This document shows, one piece after another, positions 1-6,096 of a stretch of 13,236 nucleotides of DNA. The notes below the pieces were generated by a model, which saw nothing but the letters and a program-made list of their open reading frames with translations, did no database searches and was not told the DNA's origin. Origin of the DNA: an uncultured Methanobrevibacter sp. (GTDB lineage: Archaea; Methanobacteriota; Methanobacteria; Methanobacteriales; Methanobacteriaceae). Location of the stretch: NCBI GenBank assembly GCA_902782595.1, contig CACZNW010000122.1:1-13236 (forward strand). The letters are read 5' to 3'. The first letter of the stretch is position 1. Every line of letters starts with the position of its first letter. The position numbers and the translations under genes are program-made.

Positions 1-211
1 ATAAGTCTGTTGTATATGCAAATCCCCATGCTCCATTATTTAACACTCTTATTCTTGCTCCTAAGCTCATTCCGGTGTTAATTTCATCAACATTCCCGTC
101 TTTCATTAATATAGATGTATTATTGCCAATTCCAAATCTTATATCAATGTATTCTACTTTTGGGGAGGTTTTTGCAATAATATTTTCGAATAAATTTATG
201 TATTCTTCCAT
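1..211 (-). CDS. tldD: TldD-family metalloprotease, N-terminal fragment
   Basis: Only the first 70 codons lie in the window; the gene runs off the left edge. The start is the ATG at 211-209, preceded by GTGAT with a three-base gap, the spacing used by other genes here. The visible sequence begins MEEYINLFENII and contains the pattern of the TldD/PmbA N-terminal domain: YIDIRFG, a short strand ending in LMKDGNVDEIN, then GARIRVLNNGAWGFAYT. TldD-type proteins are zinc-dependent peptidases that usually act as a TldD/TldE heterodimer on small peptides. The zinc-binding region would be further downstream and cannot be checked. The same frame stays open upstream to 403 without an ATG, so a longer product is formally possible but unlikely. 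Confidence 0.85.
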   Translation of the reverse strand, partial: MEEYINLFENIIAKTSPKVEYIDIRFGIGNNTSILMKDGNVDEINTGMSLGARIRVLNNGAWGFAYTTDL

Positions 212-230
212 TCTATCACTCTGAAAAGGT

Positions 231-263
231 TTATACAATATTAGTTTTAGAAAACATATTAAT
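231..263 (-). promoter_or_regulatory. Probable tldD promoter region
   Basis: On the minus strand this AT-rich stretch offers two TATA-like candidates: AATTAATATG at 263-254 and TATTGTATAA at 240-231. The first would start transcription near 232 and leave a short leader that includes the GTGAT ribosome binding site. The second would give a nearly leaderless message. The upstream edge abuts the transposon-end-like element, so any BRE (TFB recognition element) would lie in element-derived sequence. The choice between the two is inference. Confidence 0.4.
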
Positions 264-369
264 TGAACTGCCTCAACTTTGTAGAAGTTGAGGATTCTTA
301 CTTCACGGGCGGTATACTCCTGTGAGTATAGGATTACCGTGCTATCTCCCTCGTCCCGAAGGTTCAGAC
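263..369 (-). ncRNA. IS200/IS605 right-end / omega-RNA-like remnant
   Basis: The sequence folds into several exact pairings. There is a 9-bp hairpin with arms CCTCAACTT (271-279) and AAGTTGAGG (285-293) around a 5-base loop. A 7-bp hairpin pairs TATACTC (313-319) with GAGTATA (324-330). This is enclosed by CACGG (304-308) with CCGTG (337-341). An alternative outer pairing joins CTTC...GGG (301-309) to CCCGAAG (355-361). On the minus strand the order is nested stem, GTGAAGTAAGAATCC, terminal hairpin, then GTTCAA at 268-263. From family knowledge this matches the layout at the 3' end of IS200/IS605-type tnpB genes, where the guide (omega) RNA ends in a hairpin and GTTCAA-like sequence. No tnpB gene is present. 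It could also be a solo transposon end, a MITE-like derivative, or a retained small RNA. Assignment is inference; the pairings are seen directly. Confidence 0.5.
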
Positions 370-469
370 AATATTCGATTATTTTAACTTTTTTTTGACT
401 TATTTATTGTTGAAAAAAGTTTGATTAATCTTTGTCATTGTCATTTATTAATTTATTTGTTTTTATATT

Positions 470-570
470 TAAAGTACATCAGAGAGCATCTGAAAGTATT
501 TCCAATGCACTTTTTGTGAAATTCATTCCCAACATTAAAGAGGTCGGAGTATTCTTTCACTATTAAGATA
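470..570. other. Possible degraded coding remnant in the 212-626 gap
   Basis: This stretch is less AT-biased than its surroundings and reads as sensible protein in more than one frame, though without a convincing start. One plus frame gives RASESISNALFVKFIPNI, and one minus frame gives MLGMNFTKSALEILSDAL followed by a stop. No ribosome binding site supports either. It may be the end of a decayed gene or part of a dispersed repeat. The rest of the 212-626 gap, apart from the structured element and the promoters, is low-complexity A/T with nothing I can name. Confidence 0.2.
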
Positions 571-574
571 AAAC

Positions 575-623
575 TTTATTAATTAATAAATATAATATAA
601 CAATAGTTAATATTTTTGGTGAT
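575..623 (+). promoter_or_regulatory. Promoter and ribosome binding site of the GMC oxidoreductase gene
   Basis: An A/T-only block from 575 to 600 contains TATA-like stretches (TTTATTAATTAATAAATATAA), and GGTGAT at 618-623 lies three bases before the ATG at 627. The exact TATA box cannot be fixed. GGTGAT with a three-base spacer recurs before other genes here and supports this start. Confidence 0.55.
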
Positions 624-626
624 TAA

Positions 627-1832
627 ATGTTTGTTATTATAGGAACAGGTGCAGGCGGAGCAATTCTTGCAAGGGAACTGGCAAAAAACGGTTTGCCGGT
701 AACAATTTTGGAAAAAGGTCCATACATCAAATCAAAGGATGCTTTCAACTATTATGATAAATACAATGATTCAGTCGACTTGCTGACCACAACATGTGTG
801 GGTGGAGCAACAATTGTGTCCATGTCCAATATGGTAAGAGCACTGGACGGAGAACTGCATGACTACGGAATAGATTTAACGGATTCCTATAAGTATGTTG
901 AGGAATTAATTGGGGTTCATGATTTGGATGACTCACACATCGGTCCGGGAACACGGAAATTTCTCGATGCCGCTCATGAGCTTGGCCTTAACGTATTAAA
1001 AATGCCGAAGGCAATCCGGGAAGAGGAATGTATTCAGTGTGGAAAATGTGCATTCGGATGTCCTGCCGATGCAAAATGGTCCGGAAAGGACTTTATTGAT
1101 GATGCCGTTGAAGCGGGAGCAAAATTAATCACACGGGCGGAAGTGACAGAATTAATCATTGAAGACAGTAAAATCAGAGGTGTCAGGTACTTTAAGGATG
1201 ATAGAAAACAGGAGATATTCGGGGACTGTGTAATCCTGTCTGCAGGTGCTGTGTCATCTGCGCTGATTTTAAGAACTGCTGGAATTGATGCCGGCCGTGA
1301 AATATTCTTTGATCCGTTTGTATCGGTCGGAGGATATCTGAAGGACATTAACTTCAACACAGAAGTGCAGATGGCTGGTCTGGTAATCGGTGAAAACTTT
1401 GTATTGTCCCCTCATTTTTCATCATTCATTCGTGAAAACATTCCTGATGATGATGTAACCGACAGGGATATATTAAGCATCATGGTAAAAACACCAGATG
1501 AATGCAGGGGATATATCGATGACGATGGTGATGTTTACAAGACAAATACAATCACCGATATAAGATATCTTGCTGAAGGGGTTGCAACAGCAGGATTTAT
1601 TTTACAAAAAGCAGGAGTTGACCCAAAAACAATCGGTTCAACAGTATACCGGGGAGCCCATCCCGGCGGAACAGCACCTGTTGGAAAAATAGTTGACACT
1701 AATCTGGAAACCGAAATCTCCAATCTGTTTGTCTGTGATGCAAGCGTATTGCCTATATCACCCGGAAAACCGCCAATATTAACTATACTTGCACTGTCCA
1801 AACGTTTGGCAGATTATTTACTAAATAAATAA
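627..1832 (+). CDS. GMC-type FAD-dependent oxidoreductase with ferredoxin-like Cys motif
   Basis: This 401-residue flavoprotein begins at once with a dinucleotide-binding motif GTGAGG (residues 6-11), so FAD is the expected cofactor. TCVGGAT (56-62) and the C-terminal block HPGGT (345-349) followed by FVCDASVLP (368-376) are typical of glucose-methanol-choline oxidoreductases, whose C-terminal His region is catalytic. Between the flavin segments lies C135-x2-C138-x2-C141-x3-C145-P, the pattern of a [4Fe-4S] ferredoxin site, which suggests electrons pass to an iron-sulfur centre rather than oxygen. That suits an anaerobe, but the substrate is unknown. It is shorter than many GMC enzymes (about 500-550). 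No signal peptide or membrane segment is seen. It is monocistronic and convergent with the pyrI operon, with only five bases between the stop codons. Confidence 0.8.
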   Translation: MFVIIGTGAGGAILARELAKNGLPVTILEKGPYIKSKDAFNYYDKYNDSVDLLTTTCVGGATIVSMSNMVRALDGELHDYGIDLTDSYKYVEELIGVHDLDDSHIGPGTRKFLDAAHELGLNVLKMPKAIREEECIQCGKCAFGCPADAKWSGKDFIDDAVEAGAKLITRAEVTELIIEDSKIRGVRYFKDDRKQEIFGDCVILSAGAVSSALILRTAGIDAGREIFFDPFVSVGGYLKDINFNTEVQMAGLVIGENFVLSPHFSSFIRENIPDDDVTDRDILSIMVKTPDECRGYIDDDGDVYKTNTITDIRYLAEGVATAGFILQKAGVDPKTIGSTVYRGAHPGGTAPVGKIVDTNLETEISNLFVCDASVLPISPGKPPILTILALSKRLADYLLNK

Positions 1833-1837
1833 GAAGA

Positions 1838-2308
1838 TTATTCGAACTGTTTATCGATATCTTCTGTTTTTATTAATTTTTCACAGTAATGGCACCTGAC
1901 AACCGGAGGATATTTCTCAACAACATTAAAAATAGGAGTTATCGGTTCATTTTCATAGTTTGTAATGCATTTTGGATTGGTACATCTGATTATTGATGTA
2001 ATTTTTTTGGGAAGAACAATTTTGTCTTTTTTAATTGGTTTAAAATCTCTGATAATGTTGATTGTAGCTTTAGGAGCAATCAAAGCAATCTGATTAAGCT
2101 CCTCAGGGTCCAGCTCCCTGTTTTCAATTTTCACAATGTCCTTTCTTCCAATTTCTCTTGATGAAACATTCATGGCCACTGTGACATTGGTAGTTTTATC
2201 ATCGGGAAGATTCAGGATTTTTAAAATATGCAAGGATTTGTTTGCAGTAATATGATCAATTACAGTACCGTTTTCAATTGCTTTAATTTTTAATTCAGAT
2301 TTTACCAT
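1838..2308 (-). CDS. pyrI: Aspartate carbamoyltransferase regulatory chain
   Basis: PyrI is the non-catalytic subunit of aspartate transcarbamoylase, the first committed step of pyrimidine synthesis. It binds nucleotide effectors and holds the catalytic PyrB trimers together. The 156-residue length is normal. The N-terminal allosteric domain shows IENGTVIDHI (11-20), and the C-terminal zinc domain has four cysteines C109, C114, C139 and C142 in the family's C-x4-C...C-x2-C arrangement. It is the last gene of the hisA operon, nine bases after the flavodoxin gene. The start is supported by AGGGTG just upstream. No pyrB lies in the window, so the catalytic partner must be encoded elsewhere. No T-rich terminator fits in the five bases before the convergent neighbour, so termination probably occurs inside that gene. 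Confidence 0.95.
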   Translation of the reverse strand: MVKSELKIKAIENGTVIDHITANKSLHILKILNLPDDKTTNVTVAMNVSSREIGRKDIVKIENRELDPEELNQIALIAPKATINIIRDFKPIKKDKIVLPKKITSIIRCTNPKCITNYENEPITPIFNVVEKYPPVVRCHYCEKLIKTEDIDKQFE

Positions 2309-2317
2309 TTTAACACC

Positions 2318-2806
2318 CTAGTACATTTTTAAATCTTTCATTTCAATTATTGCTTCAGTATCACTGACTAATTTCTCAGGTTTTTTATTTTTAGTTGCAA
2401 TAGTAAAGCTTTCAATAACTCTTGCTCCACGTAATTTAACTTTTTCTTCAAGTCTTGAAATGTTGGAATCTCCACGATTGGAGTCCATTGTAGCAAATAA
2501 TACAACATCTTTTGCTCTAAGATCGCATCTGTCAATAATTGTCAATATTGCAGGAGTAGGATTTCCCGTCCAGGTAGGTGTTCCGAAATAAACGGTATCA
2601 TATCCTCTTAAATCTACTTTTGCAGGGATGATATCAGTTTTTGTTTCTCTAAATGCATTGATTGTTGCGAATATTTTGTTTGTAAATCCTTCTCGATTTT
2701 TCAAATCATGAATTCTAACCAAATCAGCATTCAGGTTCTTGGCCAATGTTTTTGCAATCAAATCTGTTGTTCCGCCCTGTGAATAATATATGATTATTCT
2801 TCTCAT
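2318..2806 (-). CDS. Flavodoxin-like FMN protein
   Basis: The 162-residue protein starts with a beta strand, RRIIIYYS, followed by SQGGTT at residues 9-14, the phosphate-binding loop for FMN in flavodoxins. YFGTPTWTGNPTPAI (73-87) matches the loop that packs on the flavin. Length and single-domain layout fit a short-chain flavodoxin or a flavodoxin-fold NADPH/quinone-reductase-like protein. It probably carries electrons in the cytoplasm, but the partner is not shown. An unusually good Shine-Dalgarno, AAAGGAGGGG, sits before the ATG. It lies between argC and pyrI in the operon (gaps of 20 and 9 bases). Sharing a transcript with ribL, which makes FAD, is suggestive but not proof of a flavin link. 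Confidence 0.8.
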   Translation of the reverse strand: MRRIIIYYSQGGTTDLIAKTLAKNLNADLVRIHDLKNREGFTNKIFATINAFRETKTDIIPAKVDLRGYDTVYFGTPTWTGNPTPAILTIIDRCDLRAKDVVLFATMDSNRGDSNISRLEEKVKLRGARVIESFTIATKNKKPEKLVSDTEAIIEMKDLKMY

Positions 2807-2826
2807 AATTTTCCCCTCCTTTCACT

Positions 2827-3849
2827 TCAAGGATGAAGGCCGAAGTGTGTAAGGCCTAAGGTTTCATCAATTCCAAGGATAATGTTCATATTCTGTATGG
2901 CCTGTCCAGAAGCACCTTTTACGAGATTATCAATACATGATAGCATTACAAGTCTTCCGGTTTCATCAATTTCAAATCCACCAATATGAACGAAATTGGA
3001 CCCTCTCACTGAACTTAAATGAGGAATTTCTCCTTCATCCATAAGTTTAATGAAGTATTCGCCACCATACTCTTTTTCATATACTTTTCTTATTTCATCA
3101 GGTGTAATGTCAATGTTTTCATCATTGAGTAAACTGTGGCTTGTTGTCTGGATTCCGCGAATAACCGGCACAAGATGAGGTGTAAAAGATACTCTCACAT
3201 CGTCGAACCCATGCAGTTCCTGTTGAATTTCAGACATGTGCCTGTGTGATGATATTTTATATGGATTAACATTATCTGCAATGTTTGGATAATGTGTGGT
3301 TGCTGATGGGTTGACGCCCGCTCCGCTGACACCTGTTTTTGAATCGATAATGATTCTTGAAACCAGATTGTTTTTAACCAGAGGATATGAGGATAATATT
3401 GCACCAGTTGGGAAACACCCAGGATTTGCCACCAATTCTGCCTTTTTAATTTCATCACGGTATAACTCCGGAAGTCCGAATGCACCTTTATTTTCCTTAT
3501 CGGTGTGTTCCATACCATACCATTTTTCATAAACTGCAGTGTCACGGTATCTGTAATCTCCACTTAAATCAACTACCTTTGCACCTGTTTCAAGAATTTC
3601 AGGTACAATTTTCATTGATGCCCCATGAGGTGTTGCGGTAAATACAACATCAGCATCCAGGTCTCCGGGGCTTTTGTTTTCAAATACCAGTCCAGAATCT
3701 CTTATATGGGGATGAACTTTATGTGCAGGTGTTCCATCGTATTGTCTGGAAGTAATATCTGTAATTTCCACTTCAGGATGGTTCAACAGCATTCTTAAAA
3801 GTTCTCCGCCTGTATATCCGCTTGCTCCTATTATTGCTACATTAAACAT
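2827..3849 (-). CDS. argC: N-acetyl-gamma-glutamyl-phosphate reductase
   Basis: ArgC reduces N-acetylglutamyl-5-phosphate to the semialdehyde with NADPH, the third step of arginine synthesis. The 340-residue length is standard. The N-terminal Rossmann motif is GASGYTGGELLR (8-19). The catalytic cysteine C145 lies in ANPGCFPTGA. HRH (202-204) followed by EI supplies the conserved catalytic histidine region, and the dimerisation segment ends in KGASGQAIQNMN (311-322). The gene follows ribL after 12 bases and precedes the flavodoxin gene by 20. GGAGAGTG before the ATG supports the start. All key residues appear intact. Confidence 0.97.
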   Translation of the reverse strand: MFNVAIIGASGYTGGELLRMLLNHPEVEITDITSRQYDGTPAHKVHPHIRDSGLVFENKSPGDLDADVVFTATPHGASMKIVPEILETGAKVVDLSGDYRYRDTAVYEKWYGMEHTDKENKGAFGLPELYRDEIKKAELVANPGCFPTGAILSSYPLVKNNLVSRIIIDSKTGVSGAGVNPSATTHYPNIADNVNPYKISSHRHMSEIQQELHGFDDVRVSFTPHLVPVIRGIQTTSHSLLNDENIDITPDEIRKVYEKEYGGEYFIKLMDEGEIPHLSSVRGSNFVHIGGFEIDETGRLVMLSCIDNLVKGASGQAIQNMNIILGIDETLGLTHFGLHP

Positions 3850-3861
3850 TTTTACACTCTC

Positions 3862-4323
3862 CTAATCTTCACAATGATCCAATATTTTTCCTTCGAAATC
3901 AGTATTTTGAATTGTTTTAATTATTTTACAGCTGCTGTCAAGTTCGCAGTCACGATATTTATCAATACGAACTGCCTCTGCTTTTAATCCCCTTTTATCA
4001 AGGGCTTCCTGTAATTTTCCAACATCATGGCTCTGATCAGCTCCGATAGTGATGATGTCGGGGTTGATTTCACGAACGATTTTGAAAACATCACCGTTCG
4101 CATCACCTAAATAAGCATAATCTACTGGTTTTAACATTTTAATCAGTTCCAGACGCTGGTCTTCTCCAACAATCGGGACTCTTTTTCTTCTCTCAACGGT
4201 TGCATCTCTTGCAACAACAACATAAAGCTCGGCATCTTCGCCACCTAATTTTTTAGACTCTTCCAGATATACACCATGTCCTGGGTGGAGTATGTCAAAT
4301 GTTCCGGTCGCCATTACTTTCAT
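3862..4323 (-). CDS. ribL: Archaeal FAD synthetase (FMN adenylyltransferase)
   Basis: RibL transfers AMP from a nucleoside triphosphate to FMN to make FAD and is the archaeal counterpart of the bacterial RibF adenylyltransferase domain. The 153-residue protein is a single nucleotidyltransferase domain: GTFDILHPGHGVYL (7-20) holds the HxGH motif (13-16), and SSCKIIKTI (130-138) is the C-terminal nucleotide-binding segment. Two cysteines, C126 and C132, sit beside that segment. C-terminal cysteines are a known feature of the characterised Methanocaldococcus enzyme and are linked to its redox sensitivity. The close relative glycerol-3-phosphate cytidylyltransferase is the alternative, but the Cys pair favours RibL. 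The gene starts four bases after hisA ends, so the two are probably translationally coupled. Confidence 0.9.
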   Translation of the reverse strand: MKVMATGTFDILHPGHGVYLEESKKLGGEDAELYVVVARDATVERRKRVPIVGEDQRLELIKMLKPVDYAYLGDANGDVFKIVREINPDIITIGADQSHDVGKLQEALDKRGLKAEAVRIDKYRDCELDSSCKIIKTIQNTDFEGKILDHCED

Positions 4324-4327
4324 CCAA

Positions 4328-5065
4328 TTACCTCTTCTGATATTTTAAAGCTTCACATAAATCAATTTTATCAGTATAAAGTGCAGAGCCGATTACAACT
4401 CCTTCCACGCCACTTTTATTTAATTTTTTAATGTCATCTATTGTTGTTACTCCTCCGGAATAAACAATCGGCAGGTCTGCAGATTTTTTTAACTCTTCTA
4501 CAGGTTCTGTGTAAAATCCACCTAAAAGTCCTTCAACATCAACATTTGTAAATAAAATACTGCCTGCACCATGTTGCTTAAAGTCATTTGCTATTTCAGA
4601 TGGGCTTTTATCTATTTTTTCCTGCCATCCTTTAATAACTACCTTGTTGTCTTTACTGTCAAGTGAAATCATTATTCTGTCCGAACCGTATTCATCTGAC
4701 AGTTCAGTAATGGTTTGAGGATGCTTGATTCCCATGGTTCCGATAATTATCCTTTCCACATCAAGGTCCAGTAATTGACGGGCATATTCAATGCTTCTGA
4801 TTCCGCCGCCTAACTGGATTGGAACAGATACTTCGTTTAAGATTTTTTTAATAATATCGAAACTGGCAATACCATTGATTGTTCCGTCCAAATCTATAAC
4901 ATGGATATTTTTAGCTCCTAAATCCTCCCAGTGTTTTGCAACAAGTTCAGGATTATCTATTTCAACCATTTCACTTCCGGGCTCGCCTTGAACGAGCTGT
5001 ACGCATTTGCCGTTTTTTATGTCTACTGCGGGCATTATTAACATTTCATCTTTTTTAAAGGACAT
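4328..5065 (-). CDS. hisA: ProFAR isomerase (histidine biosynthesis)
   Basis: HisA catalyses the Amadori rearrangement of ProFAR to PRFAR, the fourth step of histidine synthesis, on a (beta/alpha)8 barrel. Visible landmarks in the 245 residues are D15 in PAVDIKNG (the first catalytic acid/base), D136 in MISLDSKD (the second), and the two phosphate-binding loops GGGIR (86-90) and SGG (203-205) with IGSALY (225-230). It is the first gene of the minus-strand operon. The upstream ATG is preferred because TAGG lies near it, but the internal ATG at residue 8 (MLIMPAVD) matches the start of many HisA proteins and cannot be excluded. The fold is duplicated as in all HisA/HisF proteins, and nothing is missing. 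Confidence 0.96.
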   Translation of the reverse strand: MSFKKDEMLIMPAVDIKNGKCVQLVQGEPGSEMVEIDNPELVAKHWEDLGAKNIHVIDLDGTINGIASFDIIKKILNEVSVPIQLGGGIRSIEYARQLLDLDVERIIIGTMGIKHPQTITELSDEYGSDRIMISLDSKDNKVVIKGWQEKIDKSPSEIANDFKQHGAGSILFTNVDVEGLLGGFYTEPVEELKKSADLPIVYSGGVTTIDDIKKLNKSGVEGVVIGSALYTDKIDLCEALKYQKR

Positions 5066-5115
5066 TTGTATTTTTTCCTATAATATTTTATTATAATATA
5101 ATTTTTAGTTTTAAC

Positions 5116-5127
5116 GTATTTTATATG
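5116..5127 (-). promoter_or_regulatory. TATA box of the hisA operon
   Basis: Reading the minus strand, CATATAAAATAC lies about 51-62 bases before the hisA ATG. Archaeal transcription normally starts about 25 bases after the TATA centre, which places the start near 5097 with a leader of about 30 bases. It is the best candidate in a 132-base divergent intergenic region that also serves the ABC ATPase gene. Confidence 0.5.
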
Positions 5128-5145
5128 TAACTATTTTAGGAATTT

Positions 5146-5154
5146 TTTTATATT
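5146..5154 (+). promoter_or_regulatory. Candidate TATA box of the ABC ATPase gene
   Basis: TTTTATATT lies about 48 bases before the ATG at 5198. A second A/T box, GATATAAAC, at 5181-5189 is too close to the start to drive it unless initiation is inside the gene. No GGTG-type ribosome binding site precedes the ATG, so the message may have a short leader without a Shine-Dalgarno. Confidence 0.35.
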
Positions 5155-5197
5155 TTGCATACTTTTATTAGATAGATTATGATATAAACTTATATTA

Positions 5198-5902
5198 ATG
5201 AGTACAATAATCGAATTTCGAAATGTAGATAAGATTTATAAAACCGGAGATCATATCTTAAAAGCTATGGACAATGTCAATTTCACAATTGATGAAGGCG
5301 AGTTTGTTGTAATTCTTGGACCTTCCGGTGCAGGCAAATCAACACTTTTAAACTTATTAGGGGGTCTTGATACTGTCAGCGAAGGTGAAATCATCGTCAA
5401 CGGCAGTCATGTGGAAAAGTTCAGCGATAATGAACTTACTGATTACCGTGCTAAAAATGTCGGTTTTATTTTCCAGTTTTATAATCTGATTCCAAATCTG
5501 ACAGCCCTTGAAAATGTTGAGTTGATGAAAGATATTGTTGATGTTGATATTGATGGTTTGGAAGTTTTGGCTTCAGTAGGTCTTGGAAAGCATGCAAACC
5601 AGTTTCCCGCACAGCTGTCTGGAGGTGAACAGCAAAGGGTTTCAATTGCACGGGCGGTTGCTAAAAAACCTACCATGCTTTTATGTGATGAGCCAACCGG
5701 AGCATTGGATTCAAATACGGGTGTTTTAATTCTTAGTTTGCTTCAGGATATGAGTAATAATCAGGATACAACAGTTGTTATTGTAACTCACAATGCTGTT
5801 TTGGCTGAAGCGGCAGATAAGGTAATTAGAATTAAAAACGGCCAAATTGAAACCATTGTTTTAAATGAAAATCCTAAAAAGATAACTGATCTGGAATGGT
5901 GA
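5198..5902 (+). CDS. ABC transporter ATPase, LolD/MacB type
   Basis: This is a complete 234-residue nucleotide-binding domain of the family that partners FtsX-like permeases. Landmarks in order are Walker A GPSGAGKS (41-48), Q-loop Q93, signature LSGGE (140-144), Walker B MLLCDE (160-165), the D-loop GALD (168-171) and switch histidine H198. VGFIFQFYNLIPNLTALENVE (88-108) is characteristic of the LolD/MacB/FtsE group. These ATPases usually power extrusion or mechanotransmission by FtsX-type permeases, for example removing peptides or lipoproteins from the membrane, rather than classical import. The expected permease is the next gene, but 194 bases with a separate promoter lie between. It is transcribed divergently from the hisA operon. 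Substrate unknown. Confidence 0.92.
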   Translation: MSTIIEFRNVDKIYKTGDHILKAMDNVNFTIDEGEFVVILGPSGAGKSTLLNLLGGLDTVSEGEIIVNGSHVEKFSDNELTDYRAKNVGFIFQFYNLIPNLTALENVELMKDIVDVDIDGLEVLASVGLGKHANQFPAQLSGGEQQRVSIARAVAKKPTMLLCDEPTGALDSNTGVLILSLLQDMSNNQDTTVVIVTHNAVLAEAADKVIRIKNGQIETIVLNENPKKITDLEW

Positions 5903-6067
5903 CGAGTAATTCTCACCAAATTCGACCGTTGCATATATGTCCATAATTCAAATCACTTAATATTCACATAACTGTTGATGTTAATGTAATTTTCATTATC
6001 GCATTTTCAATCCGCAGTGACAATGTATTATTTTAATTACATCTTTTGCCAATTTAAAAAAAGGTTT

Positions 6068-6075
6068 TTTATATC
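6068..6075 (+). promoter_or_regulatory. TATA box of the FtsX-type permease gene (leaderless)
   Basis: TTTATATC is centred about 26 bases before the ATG at 6097, preceded by a purine-rich AAAAAAAGG that could serve as BRE. This distance puts the transcription start at or beside the ATG, and no Shine-Dalgarno is present, so the mRNA is predicted to be leaderless. The rest of 5903-6096 holds no gene that I can see; 8-base inverted arms (ATGTAATT at 5984-5991, AATTACAT at 6035-6042) are of doubtful meaning. Confidence 0.55.
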
Positions 6076-6096
6076 TAGTTTTTCAAATAATATATT

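Noticed and set aside
271..361. A tRNA or a Rho-independent terminator of tldD
   Set aside because: No acceptor/anticodon layout or CCA-like end. The hairpins lie upstream of tldD on its strand, not downstream, and have no adjoining T-tract on the minus strand.
1034..1801. Antisense open frames inside the oxidoreductase gene
   Set aside because: No recognisable domains or binding sites; the plus-strand protein has clear flavin and Cys motifs.
3195..3563. 122-codon open frame on the same strand as argC
   Set aside because: It lies wholly inside argC in a shifted frame; argC has all catalytic motifs and normal length, so this is a shadow.
5984..6042. Inverted arms ATGTAATT and AATTACAT as a hairpin or operator
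   Set aside because: Eight A/T-rich bases separated by 43 bases are expected by chance in sequence of this composition.
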